Part shown: one piece after another, positions 12,676-19,638 of the stretch
Layout: each line of letters starts with the position of its first letter
How positions within the stretch are numbered: the stretch's first letter is position 1
Source: an uncultured Eubacteriales bacterium
Lineage (GTDB): Bacteria > Bacillota > Clostridia > Oscillospirales > CAG-272
Assembly (NCBI GenBank): GCA_934503195.1
Contig: CAKSVM010000055.1
Location: 1-19,638, forward strand
Reading direction: 5' to 3'
DNA: 19,638 nucleotides
The notes under the pieces: model-generated
The model's database searches: none
Told to the model about the DNA's origin: nothing
The model's input: the letters and a program-made list of their open reading frames with translations, nothing else
Program-made: the position numbers and the translations under genes

Positions 12676-14787
12676 TTATTTCACGAATTCCGGAACCTTT
12701 CCGTAGAGGAACACACCCGAGAAGCTGATGCTGGCATAGCTTCCGTCAAGTTCCTCCTGTCCGACAATAATCGAGTAGGAGATCGAGTAGTTATTGTCAA
12801 AAAGCGTCAGCTGGCAGACGTCCGCGTCTGAGTATTCAGAGCAGATCGCTGAGATCGACGAGAGGATCGCTATCCTTTCGCTTTCCTTCGTGTACTCAAC
12901 CGTTTCTCCGGTCGCCATGTTCGTGACCGACATCATATCCATGTGCTTCACGATTTCCGAGACATAATTTTCGGGTGATACATTCGAGAGTCCAAACCTG
13001 TGGAGAACCTCAAGCGTCTCACTTGCCGAGAGATTCAGCGGCAGGAATATCCGGATCGGATAGACATATCTCGCGATGCCATTGTTTCTTCCGTAGGTGT
13101 CCAGGGTTCCGAACGTCGTCTGCTGGAAGTAGTCGAAGTTCACATTCTTTATATCGTTTCTTACCGCCGTTTCGAGTTCCTTGAGCTTGCTGTCCGCGAG
13201 AGTGTCGCGGTTGAAGAGACTGTAAATAGAGAAATCACTTTCGCGGATGAAGCCGTCGCCCATTACGAACCGATATCCCGTCGAGAGTCCGATATTCGAG
13301 CGGTTTTTCGTGAAATCAACGTCGTCAAGAACCTCCGCGTACTGCTTTCGGAACTCTTTGCTGTCAAGTATCGTCCGGAGCGAGTCGGCAAGCTCGTTCT
13401 TGTTGTAGAGACAGAATTCCTTCGCCACCGGAATTCCCACCGTGGGATAGCATACGATCTTCAGATCAAGCCGCGCAAAGGCCTGACTTGACCATACGTA
13501 GCTGTCATAGTATCCGCCGTCAATGGACGTATTGAGTGTATCCGGTTCAAATGACATCCATTCACTCCGCTCGTCGTAGAGTCTCTTTATCGCCGCCTTG
13601 ACGTCCTTGTCCCTGAAATACATGACCTTTGTGTTCTCGTCAAAGATCACTCCGATCTTCGAGGACGACGCCGGGAGCCTTGTGTTGATGCCGAACATAT
13701 TCGAGAAGGTCAGGATCATCACGACAACCATCACGCCCGCGTAAACTCCGAGTCCGATCACGCCGCGGAACATCGCCTTCGCCGATTTGTTGAGAATCGT
13801 GTTCACAAGCATGAAGGTCAGAAGTCCGCCGCAGATCATTCCGAAGATCGTCCACGCGGCTGTGTTCATCATCAGGTAGAAGAGAAGTCCGCCCGCAAGC
13901 GTCATCGGGAAGACGAGGAGATACTTTATGACCTCGCCGAGTACCGGGAAGATGACCGGAATCCCCGCGCGCTCGGGTCTGTACTTTCTGTAGAGAATAT
14001 GCGTCAGGAAGAAGAACAGCGCGGCGACGAGAATATAGATTATCGCCTCATAGAATCTCAGCCGGTCCTCATTTACGAAGAATCTGATCACGGGCGTGAG
14101 GAAGGACGCTATGTCGGCGTTCAGATAGAATTCCGTCCAGAAATTCTCGATGAAGATCTCTGAGAACCACACCGTCAGCGAATAGGTCAGCGGGATGATG
14201 AAGATCGCCACCGCCGTTAAAAGCAGCTGCACGACTGTAAGTCCGGTAACGACGCCGACAAGCGACGAAAGTCCGTAGAACACGAGCGAATAGAGTATTG
14301 CCTCGACCATCGTGGCGACCGAGGAGACGAAGATCTCACCGCTCATTCCGCCGTAGGCCGTGATCTCAATGAGCGAGATCGCGAACATTACGAGCGTCGG
14401 TACGATCAGAAGCGTGTATCCTGAGACGAGCTGGTTCATAAGAAGTCTTCCGCGCTTTACCGGAAGGCTGTGGTAGAAGTTCGACGACACCTTGTTGTGA
14501 AGGTATCTGAGCATAACGCAGGACATCACGACCGCGAGAACCGAGAGAATCGGCACGATCGCGTATCGGATCCCACGCGACCAGTCGAGCATAAAGGCTC
14601 TGATCGTCACGGTGTCGCCGTGAAGTCCGTTGTTGCTCGAAAACATCATCAGAATCGGCACCGGGAAGACGAAGAACATGATTATCGCGATGAGAAGCGC
14701 GGTCGTCCATTTTCTTCGAAGCGTGTTCAGAAAGAGCGGCGCGACAGGCGCGCGGGAAGGCTCAGTATACGAGTTTTGAGAAGTCAT
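12676..14787 (-). CDS. ABC-2-type permease with large C-terminal extracytoplasmic domain
   Basis: Membrane protein of 703 residues. About ten hydrophobic segments lie between 25 and 380, with the loop NFYHSLPVKRGRLLMNQLVSG, typical of permeases encoded beside YtrA-type regulators in Clostridia. The last 310 or so residues are soluble and probably extracytoplasmic; I recognise no catalytic motif there. GGAGG lies 9 nt before ATG 14787, giving MTSQNSYTE. The earlier in-frame ATG at 14808 has no ribosome site. The gene overlaps the end of the ATPase gene by 26 bp, so the two are coupled and should form one transporter. Operons of this layout often respond to cell-wall-active compounds, but the substrate here is inference only. 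Confidence 0.85.
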   Translation of the reverse strand: MTSQNSYTEPSRAPVAPLFLNTLRRKWTTALLIAIIMFFVFPVPILMMFSSNNGLHGDTVTIRAFMLDWSRGIRYAIVPILSVLAVVMSCVMLRYLHNKVSSNFYHSLPVKRGRLLMNQLVSGYTLLIVPTLVMFAISLIEITAYGGMSGEIFVSSVATMVEAILYSLVFYGLSSLVGVVTGLTVVQLLLTAVAIFIIPLTYSLTVWFSEIFIENFWTEFYLNADIASFLTPVIRFFVNEDRLRFYEAIIYILVAALFFFLTHILYRKYRPERAGIPVIFPVLGEVIKYLLVFPMTLAGGLLFYLMMNTAAWTIFGMICGGLLTFMLVNTILNKSAKAMFRGVIGLGVYAGVMVVVMILTFSNMFGINTRLPASSSKIGVIFDENTKVMYFRDKDVKAAIKRLYDERSEWMSFEPDTLNTSIDGGYYDSYVWSSQAFARLDLKIVCYPTVGIPVAKEFCLYNKNELADSLRTILDSKEFRKQYAEVLDDVDFTKNRSNIGLSTGYRFVMGDGFIRESDFSIYSLFNRDTLADSKLKELETAVRNDIKNVNFDYFQQTTFGTLDTYGRNNGIARYVYPIRIFLPLNLSASETLEVLHRFGLSNVSPENYVSEIVKHMDMMSVTNMATGETVEYTKESERIAILSSISAICSEYSDADVCQLTLFDNNYSISYSIIVGQEELDGSYASISFSGVFLYGKVPEFVK

Positions 14788-15673
14788 ATCCCTTTTCCTC
14801 CATTTCACAGATGAATATTTCTTCGAGCGTCAGCGGGATAAGCTCGAAATATGTCGGCGACTTCGCGCGGAGGAATTCCTCAACGCCGGTCTTTTCGCCG
14901 CGGACGATGAAGGTCACAAGGCTTCCGCGCCGCTCAAAGCTGCGGATGTTAAGCGACTTCAGATCGTCGACTTTGAAGTCCTCGCCGAAAACGGCCTGAA
15001 CCTTGTGAAGTCCGAGCTTCATGTCATCAAGCTCGCGCTCAAAGAGAAGCTCGCCCTTATGTAAAAGCGCGACCGAGTCGCAGATATCCTCCATTTCGCG
15101 CAGGTTGTGCGACGCGATGAGAACCGTCATGTTCCCGTCGGCCGTCTCCTCGGCGAGAATCCTTTTCACAAGCTGGCGGACGACCGGGTCGAGTCCGTCA
15201 AAGGTCTCGTCGCAGAGCAGATATCTCGGTCTTGAAGCGATCGCGAGCATAACGGCCGCCTGCTTTTTCATTCCCTTTGAGAAGGTCGCGATCTTGCGGT
15301 CGCAGTCGAGCTTGAATATATCGCGCAGCTTTCTGAAGTTCTCCTCCGAGAATCCTGTGCGGATCGTCTTCAGGAAGGATTTCATCTCGTTTATAGAGCT
15401 TCCGGGCAGGAAATACTGCTCGTCGGCGAGATAGGCGATCTCCTGCTTTACAAGATCGTTTTCATAAACCGCTCTCCCGTCGTATTCAACCGAACCCGAG
15501 TCGGGCTTTATGACTCCGGCCATGATTCCGAGAAGCGTCGATTTTCCCGAGCCGTTCGAGCCGATAAGTCCGAAGATCGATCCGGTCTTTATCCCGGCCG
15601 ACACCCTGTCAAGCGATTTTATCGGCGTCAGCGACCCGCCGTAGGTCATTGACACGTCGTTTATCTTTATCAT
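14762..15673 (-). CDS. ABC transporter ATP-binding protein (YtrB/BcrA-like)
   Basis: Cytoplasmic ATPase of 303 residues that powers the adjacent permease. Visible motifs: Walker A GSNGSGKST (38-46), a Q-loop region around Gln86, signature FSKGMKKQ (131-138), Walker B YLLCDE with Asp155/Glu156, D-loop GLDP (160-163) and switch His189. A C-terminal extension of about 80 residues follows the ATPase core, as in BcrA/YtrB-type subunits. The signature has Lys where LSGGQ has Gly, which is common in this subfamily. AAAGGAGA sits 6-7 nt before ATG. The start overlaps the repressor's stop by 4 bp (ATGA), so translation is coupled. Confidence 0.95.
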   Translation of the reverse strand: MIKINDVSMTYGGSLTPIKSLDRVSAGIKTGSIFGLIGSNGSGKSTLLGIMAGVIKPDSGSVEYDGRAVYENDLVKQEIAYLADEQYFLPGSSINEMKSFLKTIRTGFSEENFRKLRDIFKLDCDRKIATFSKGMKKQAAVMLAIASRPRYLLCDETFDGLDPVVRQLVKRILAEETADGNMTVLIASHNLREMEDICDSVALLHKGELLFERELDDMKLGLHKVQAVFGEDFKVDDLKSLNIRSFERRGSLVTFIVRGEKTGVEEFLRAKSPTYFELIPLTLEEIFICEMEEKGYDFSKLVY

Positions 15674-16050
15674 TTCTGTTCTCCTTTCCAGACCGTCTCG
15701 ACGAGGTCTGAGGCTGTCCTTTGTTCAATTCCGGCGTCGCGCGCCTCGACAAGGCTCTTTTCAAGCGAGGTCAGGATACGTCTTCTGTCGAGATCGAAGA
15801 GATTTCCGATATCGTCCGGGACAAAGCTTCCGCGGCCGGGCAGGGAAGAGATTATTCCCTGACGCTCAAGCTCGGCGTAGGCCTTCTGGATCGTGTTAGG
15901 GTTTATCGCAAGTTCTCCGGCGAGCGCGCGCACGCTCGGGAGCTGAGAGCCGGGCGTGATCTGTCCGGTCAGGACACAGCGTTTGATATTTTCGCACAGT
16001 TGCTCGTAGATCGGCGTGCGGCTTCGGATGTCTACGGTTATGACACCCAT
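15670..16050 (-). CDS. GntR-family transcriptional repressor, YtrA subfamily
   Basis: Short GntR-type regulator of 126 residues. The N-terminal winged helix (about 7-78) shows PIYEQLCENIKRCVLTG, then PGSQLPSVRALAGELAINPN and GRGSFV, typical of the family. The effector region is only about 45 residues, as in YtrA-type members, which have no large ligand domain. GGAGGTG (complement of 16057-16063) is 6 nt before ATG 16050. An upstream in-frame start at 16107 would lie upstream of the predicted transcription start, so it is rejected. It is the first gene of the repressor-ATPase-permease operon and very likely represses it through the dyad at 16072-16092. Confidence 0.93.
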   Translation of the reverse strand: MGVITVDIRSRTPIYEQLCENIKRCVLTGQITPGSQLPSVRALAGELAINPNTIQKAYAELERQGIISSLPGRGSFVPDDIGNLFDLDRRRILTSLEKSLVEARDAGIEQRTASDLVETVWKGEQK

Positions 16051-16071
16051 ATGATTCACCTCCGTGTTAAC

Positions 16072-16092
16072 TGTATTAGTTGTGCTAGTACA
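16072..16092. promoter_or_regulatory. YtrA-type operator
   Basis: TGTATTAG (16072-16079), five bases, then CTAGTACA (16085-16092): an inverted repeat with one mismatch. It covers the predicted transcription start of the repressor operon, just downstream of the -10, where binding would block initiation. YtrA-family proteins recognise spaced GTA/TAC-type half-sites. Confidence 0.7.
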
Positions 16093-16097
16093 GATAT

Positions 16098-16126
16098 ATG
16101 ATACCACACAAAGAAGGATTTGTCAA
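16098..16126 (-). promoter_or_regulatory. Promoter of the repressor-ATPase-permease operon
   Basis: On the minus strand, TTGACA (complement of 16121-16126), a 17-bp spacer and TATCAT (complement of 16098-16103). Transcription should begin near 16091, inside the operator. Confidence 0.85.
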
Positions 16127-16156
16127 GGGGTTTTTGAAAAAATCTTGTAAAAACTA

Positions 16157-16185
16157 TTGATTTTTTCCGCGAACTGTAGTACAAT
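16157..16185 (+). promoter_or_regulatory. Promoter of trkA-trkH
   Basis: TTGATT (16157-16162), a 17-bp spacer and TACAAT (16180-16185). It gives a short leader of about 28 nt, too short for a riboswitch upstream of trkA. It is back to back with the minus-strand promoter, with about 30 bp between the two -35 elements. Confidence 0.75.
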
Positions 16186-16219
16186 AGATGTAATGACACA
16201 AATCTTATGGGAGAACATA

Positions 16220-17584
16220 ATGAAAATCATCGTTGCCGGCTGCGGAAAGGTCGGAGAACTTCTTACATCATATATCTCGCGCGAGGGGCATGACGTCGTC
16301 GTCATCGACACCGACGCCGAGATAATCGAGGATATAGTCAACGAATACGACGTCAAGGGCGTCGCCGGAAACTGCGGAAGCAACTCGGTTCTAGGCGAGG
16401 CCGGGGCGGGGGATTCCGATCTCATCATCGCGGTCACCTCGTCCGATGAACTCAATATAATCTGCTGTATGGTCGCGCGGAAGCTCGGCGTACGCCACGC
16501 GATCGCGAGAGTCCGCAATCCCGACTACTCGGAGCAGATGACCTTCATGCGGCGCGAATTCGGCCTTTCGATGGCTGTCAACCCCGAGCTTGACGCGGCC
16601 GAGGAGATTTTACGGATAATCCAGTTCCCGGCGGCCGTGAAGATCGATACCTTCGCCAAGGGCAGAGTCGACCTCGCCGAGATAAAGCTCGACGCGGGAC
16701 ATCCGCTCTGCGACAAGAAGCTCGTCGACCTTCCGACTCTCTACGGAGTCGGAGTCCTCATCTGCGCCGTCCAGCGCGGCGACGACGTGATAATTCCGTC
16801 GTCGGGCGATTTCACGTTAAGAGAGGGTGACATGATCCACCTGACGGCGTCGCACAAGGATCTCGCGAACTTCTGCGCCAAGCTCGGAATCGTCTCGAAG
16901 CGGATCAAGAGCGTCATGATAATCGGCGGCGGTAAAATCGCGTATTTCCTCTCGAAAATGCTCTGCGAGGTCGGAATCAAGGTCAAGCTCGTCGAGTCTG
17001 ACCGCGAGCGTGCCGAGACGCTCTCAGCGCAGCTTCCGGGCGTCATGGTGATAAACGGCGACGGAACCGACGGAGATCTTCTGATTGAGGAGGGAATCGA
17101 TGCGGTCGACGCCTCGGTCTCGCTGACCGGAATCGACGAGGAGAATATCATCATCTCGATGTTCGCCGGGACGCGCAAGGTCGACAAGGTGATAACCAAG
17201 ATAAACCACCTCAACATAATGAAGACGCTCTCGTCGATCGGACTTGAGTGCGTCGTCTCGCCGAAGAACATCTCAGCGAACAATATTCTCCGTTATCTGC
17301 GCGGAATCGGAAACAGCGAGGGAAGCTCGGTTCAGGCACTCTACAAGATCGTCGACGGCAAGGCCGAGGCACTTGAGTTCATCGCGTCGGAGAATTTCGG
17401 CGCGCTCGGAACGCCGCTCAAGGATATGCGGCGCAAAAAGAATCTCCTCCTAGTCTGCATCATAAGAAAGAACAAGATAATCTATCCGCACGGCAGCGAC
17501 ACGATCGAGGCGGGCGACAGCGTGATTGTCGTTACAAAGCAGTCTGACGACGCGCTCCGCGACCTTTCTGACATATTGGAGTGA
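16220..17584 (+). CDS. trkA: Trk potassium uptake regulatory subunit TrkA
   Basis: Cytoplasmic gating ring protein of 454 residues, close to the usual length for a full two-domain TrkA. First RCK N-domain: KIIVAGCGKVGELL with the GxGxxG nucleotide loop (Gly7, Gly9, Gly12) and acidic Asp31 at the end of beta 2. A C-terminal TrkA-C domain lies near 140-215. The second RCK N-domain starts around 232 with MIIGGGKIAYFL and Glu259, and a second TrkA-C runs to the end. It binds nucleotides (NAD(H)/ATP) and controls the TrkH channel encoded 3 bp downstream. GGGAG lies 6 nt before ATG 16220; in-frame codons from TTG 16157 lie inside the promoter and are excluded. Confidence 0.95.
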   Translation: MKIIVAGCGKVGELLTSYISREGHDVVVIDTDAEIIEDIVNEYDVKGVAGNCGSNSVLGEAGAGDSDLIIAVTSSDELNIICCMVARKLGVRHAIARVRNPDYSEQMTFMRREFGLSMAVNPELDAAEEILRIIQFPAAVKIDTFAKGRVDLAEIKLDAGHPLCDKKLVDLPTLYGVGVLICAVQRGDDVIIPSSGDFTLREGDMIHLTASHKDLANFCAKLGIVSKRIKSVMIIGGGKIAYFLSKMLCEVGIKVKLVESDRERAETLSAQLPGVMVINGDGTDGDLLIEEGIDAVDASVSLTGIDEENIIISMFAGTRKVDKVITKINHLNIMKTLSSIGLECVVSPKNISANNILRYLRGIGNSEGSSVQALYKIVDGKAEALEFIASENFGALGTPLKDMRRKKNLLLVCIIRKNKIIYPHGSDTIEAGDSVIVVTKQSDDALRDLSDILE

Positions 17585-17587
17585 GCC

Positions 17588-19045
17588 ATGAACTACCGAA
17601 TGATATCTTACATCACCGGACAGATTGTCCGCGTCGAGGGAGTTCTGATGCTCCTGCCGCTCATCTGCGTGGCGGTTTACGGAGAGGAGACGATTGCGGC
17701 CTTTCTGATCCCCTCGCTGATCGCGATCATAGCGGGAACGGCGGTGACGATAAAGCGTCCGGCCGACACGTCGATCTTCGCGCGCGACGGATTTGTCACG
17801 GTCGGGCTTTCGTGGATAATTCTGTCGGTTGTCGGCGCGCTTCCGTTTGTGATAAGCCGCGAGATCCCATCGTTTACTGACGCGTTTTTCGAGACGGTTT
17901 CAGGCTTCACGACGACTGGAGCGACGATTCTGACAGACGTTGAGCGGCTCTCGCGCGGAATGCTTTTCTGGCGGAGCTTCACGCACTGGATCGGCGGAAT
18001 GGGAGTGCTTGTCTTCGTGCTGGCGATTCTCCCGCAGGCCGACACAAGATCGGTAAAGCTCATGCACGTGATGCGCGCCGAGGTTCCGGGACCCAAGGTC
18101 GGAAAGCTGGTCTCAAAGATCAGCCGCACCGCGCGGATAACCTATGGAATCTACATAGTCCTGACGGCACTTCAGGTGGTTTTCCTGCTTTTCGGCGGAA
18201 TGCCGTTGTTTGACAGTCTTTTAACCTCCTTCGGCTCGGCAGGAACCGGCGGATTCGGAATCTGGAACGACAGCATCGCGCACTATCAGAGCGCGTATGT
18301 CGACTGTGTTGTCGGCATATTCATGCTGATTTTCGGAATAAACTTCAACCTGTATTATTTTCTTCTGATAGGACACGTTTCCGAGGCTCTGAGGAGTGAG
18401 GAGCTTCACTGGTATCTGGCGATTGTCGGCGGCGCGACCGCGCTGATCGCGTTTGACATCCACGAGATTTTCGGGAATGTCGGCGAGTCGATAAGATACG
18501 CGTTCTTTCAGGTATCAAGCATCATCACGACGACGGGATTCGCGACCTACGATTACAACGACTGGCCCGCGCTTTCGAAAATCGTTCTGGTGCTTCTGAT
18601 GTTCTGCGGCTCGTGCGTCGGCTCGACCTGCGGCGGAATCAAGGTCGGGCGGCTTATACTGCTTGTCAAGTCGGGACTCAGCGAGATAAAATATATGCTT
18701 CATCCGCGCGCGGTCGTGACGGTGCGGAGCGAGGGAAAGCCGGTCGAGGCCGAGGTGATCCGCGGAACCTCATCCTACATGGTGGTCTACATCATGCTGT
18801 TCACGGTGTCGATGTTCTTCCTTGAGATGGTTGAGGAATGCGATCTCGTGACCGGATTCACGGCGGTTTCAGCGTGTCTGAACAATGTCGGACCGGGACT
18901 CGGCGAGGTCGGCCCGGCGGGGAATTTCGCGATGATGACGCCCTTTTCGAAATATCTGCTCTCGTTCGATATGCTCGCGGGGCGGCTTGAGATCTTCCCG
19001 CTGCTGATGCTTTTCGCGCCTTCGACGTGGAAGCGGGCGGGATGA
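17588..19045 (+). CDS. trkH: Trk/Ktr-family potassium uptake channel TrkH
   Basis: Membrane K+ translocating subunit of 485 residues. All four pore loops are visible: GFTTTGATI (106-114), SAGTGGFG (217-224), SIITTTGFAT (311-320) and NNVGPGLGEVGP (432-443), each with the filter glycine. A Gly-rich, Cys-containing segment at 341-350 and the closing WKRAG are typical of TrkH. It starts 3 bp after trkA with GGAG seven nt upstream, inside the trkA stop region, so the two are translated together and form one uptake system. The length and intact motifs indicate a working gene. Confidence 0.96.
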   Translation: MNYRMISYITGQIVRVEGVLMLLPLICVAVYGEETIAAFLIPSLIAIIAGTAVTIKRPADTSIFARDGFVTVGLSWIILSVVGALPFVISREIPSFTDAFFETVSGFTTTGATILTDVERLSRGMLFWRSFTHWIGGMGVLVFVLAILPQADTRSVKLMHVMRAEVPGPKVGKLVSKISRTARITYGIYIVLTALQVVFLLFGGMPLFDSLLTSFGSAGTGGFGIWNDSIAHYQSAYVDCVVGIFMLIFGINFNLYYFLLIGHVSEALRSEELHWYLAIVGGATALIAFDIHEIFGNVGESIRYAFFQVSSIITTTGFATYDYNDWPALSKIVLVLLMFCGSCVGSTCGGIKVGRLILLVKSGLSEIKYMLHPRAVVTVRSEGKPVEAEVIRGTSSYMVVYIMLFTVSMFFLEMVEECDLVTGFTAVSACLNNVGPGLGEVGPAGNFAMMTPFSKYLLSFDMLAGRLEIFPLLMLFAPSTWKRAG

Positions 19046-19278
19046 GCGGTGACGATTGCGCTGATTGGGATGCTATTGTCGGGAAGGCGTGTGGGTCTCA
19101 CGCGGGGATTTGTTACGGATGCTTGTGATTGACTCTTCTGGCTGAGAGGCGGGTTTCGGATCGGAGAGGGTCGGGTTATTCGGCACAAAGATTCGTTGCA
19201 GACGTGATTTGGCAGGCGGCGTCGCTTTGCGGAAGGCCTCTTAGCTTTGCGATTATGTATTTTTTCGAATCGGCGGGG
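19046..19278. other. Non-coding stretch after trkH
   Basis: No gene, promoter or clear stem-loop is supportable here. The sequence lacks the codon pattern of neighbouring genes, and no intrinsic terminator with a uridine run follows trkH. ATTTTTTCG near 19258-19266 is not preceded by a stem. Confidence 0.5.
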
Positions 19279-19305
19279 GCGTGAGTCCGTGAAACGGACT
19301 CACGC
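19279..19305 (+). repeat. Fourth hairpin of repeat copy 2, possible trkH terminator
   Basis: GCGTGAGTCCGT (19279-19290), loop GAA, ACGGACTCACGC (19294-19305): a perfect 12-bp stem about 235 bp past the trkH stop. It takes the same position relative to the three-hairpin unit as the stem at 132-167 in copy 1, although its sequence is different. No uridine run follows. Confidence 0.6.
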
Positions 19306-19328
19306 GGCAGGCGGCGCGAATGCGGCGT

Positions 19329-19410
19329 CGGCCTCGCCTTGCGAGGTCGATTGCGCGCGAAGCGCGCAACCTGCACTCGTGTCCGGTCGGCGGAGCCGAC
19401 CGGACACGAG
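19329..19410. repeat. Structured three-hairpin repeat, copy 2 (inverted)
   Basis: The inverted counterpart of 12-94. Stem 3: CCTCGC (19332-19337), CTT, GCGAGG (19341-19346). Stem 2: TTGCGCGC (19351-19358), GAA, GCGCGCAA (19362-19369). Stem 1: CTCGTGTCCGGTCGGC (19376-19391), GGA, GCCGACCGGACACGAG (19395-19410). Linkers TCGA and CCTGCA match copy 1 exactly once reversed. Stem 1 has two C:G/G:C to T:A changes against copy 1, both with the partner base changed to match. Outside the first stem, the shared section of about 48 nt differs by one substitution and one indel. Confidence 0.85.
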
Positions 19411-19411
19411 A

Positions 19412-19441
19412 CGCGAAGCGCGGCGTCTGCCGCGATTCGCG
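19412..19441. repeat. Additional hairpin adjoining repeat copy 2
   Basis: CGCGAAGCGCGGC (19412-19424), loop GTCT, then GCCGCGATTCGCG (19429-19441): a 13-bp stem with one mismatch, directly after stem 1 of the repeat. The matching place in copy 1 falls before the window start. Confidence 0.6.
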
Positions 19442-19576
19442 CCCCTCGGAAAGGCATCGCGGAAACGGCACGGTCTGTCCGCATGATCACTAAGTCAGCA
19501 ACTCTTCCCCGCAATTTCGCCGCAGCTTCCCCCGCAACAGTTTTACGTGAGGTGAGGGCGCAGCCCGAACGGGTGA

Positions 19577-19603
19577 AGGAGTGACCACGTAGTGGTCACT
19601 CCT
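19577..19603. repeat. Isolated perfect hairpin near window end
   Basis: AGGAGTGACCAC (19577-19588), loop GTA, GTGGTCACTCCT (19592-19603), a perfect 12-bp stem. It resembles in size and loop length the gene-proximal hairpin at 19279-19305, so it may begin another element that continues beyond the window, or be a terminator of a gene outside it. The 135 bases between 19442 and 19576 show nothing recognisable. Confidence 0.55.
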
Positions 19604-19638
19604 GAATCCCTCCTGACAGAACCGAGATAAACGAATCA

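Noticed and set aside
12..19410. The inverted terminal repeats as ends of a 19-kb composite transposon
   Set aside because: No transposase or integrase lies between them, the units are hairpin arrays instead of simple ends, and the genes between are ordinary chromosomal ones.
19247..19584. Small open frames in the final 400 bases
   Set aside because: They read through hairpin repeats, are Arg/Ala-rich in all frames and have no ribosome sites or recognisable domains.

Overview
This window looks like chromosomal DNA from a moderately GC-rich low-GC-lineage Gram-positive (Bacillota, class Clostridia, probably Oscillospiraceae/Ruminococcaceae-like). The reasons are the strong purine-rich Shine-Dalgarno sites, near-consensus sigma-A promoters in short AT-rich gaps, a YtrA-type GntR regulator with its ABC operon, heterodimeric exporter pairs, and the remnant of a clostridial-type solute-binding lipoprotein. 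The genus cannot be fixed from this sequence. No tRNA, rRNA, CRISPR array, transposase or phage gene was seen.

Layout. 1-167: an array of hairpins, one copy of a structured repeat, ending in a likely terminator. 268-2524 (minus): a response regulator followed by its histidine kinase. 2525-2895: a divergent regulatory gap. 2896-4131 (plus): an MFS antiporter of organophosphate:phosphate type. 4132-4328: a CTCTAT microsatellite next to three evenly spaced dyads. 4329-7985: a heterodimeric ABC exporter pair. 7986-8977: a non-coding kilobase holding a dense cluster of DnaA-box-like 9-mers (7995-8276), a decayed solute-binding lipoprotein gene behind a surviving promoter (8332-8807), and a promoter with overlapping half-sites. 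8978-12605: a second heterodimeric exporter pair, closed by a strong terminator. 12676-16050 (minus): a large ABC-2-type permease, its ATPase and a YtrA-type repressor, transcribed in the order repressor-ATPase-permease. 16220-19045 (plus): trkA and trkH for potassium uptake. 19046-19638: the second copy of the hairpin repeat, in inverted orientation, plus further hairpins.

How the genes work together. Most products act at the membrane: envelope or drug export (two exporter pairs and the YtrA-type operon), phosphorylated-compound exchange, potassium uptake and signal sensing. In each exporter pair the first gene carries the degenerate Walker B (Asp for the catalytic Glu) and the second carries the catalytic one, so each pair should form one transporter.

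The most unusual items are two. One is the DnaA-box cluster, far from any visible dnaA/dnaN, which could be an origin, an origin relic or a DnaA-titration site. The other is the three-hairpin repeat at both ends of the window, whose first stem differs between copies by two compensatory base-pair changes.
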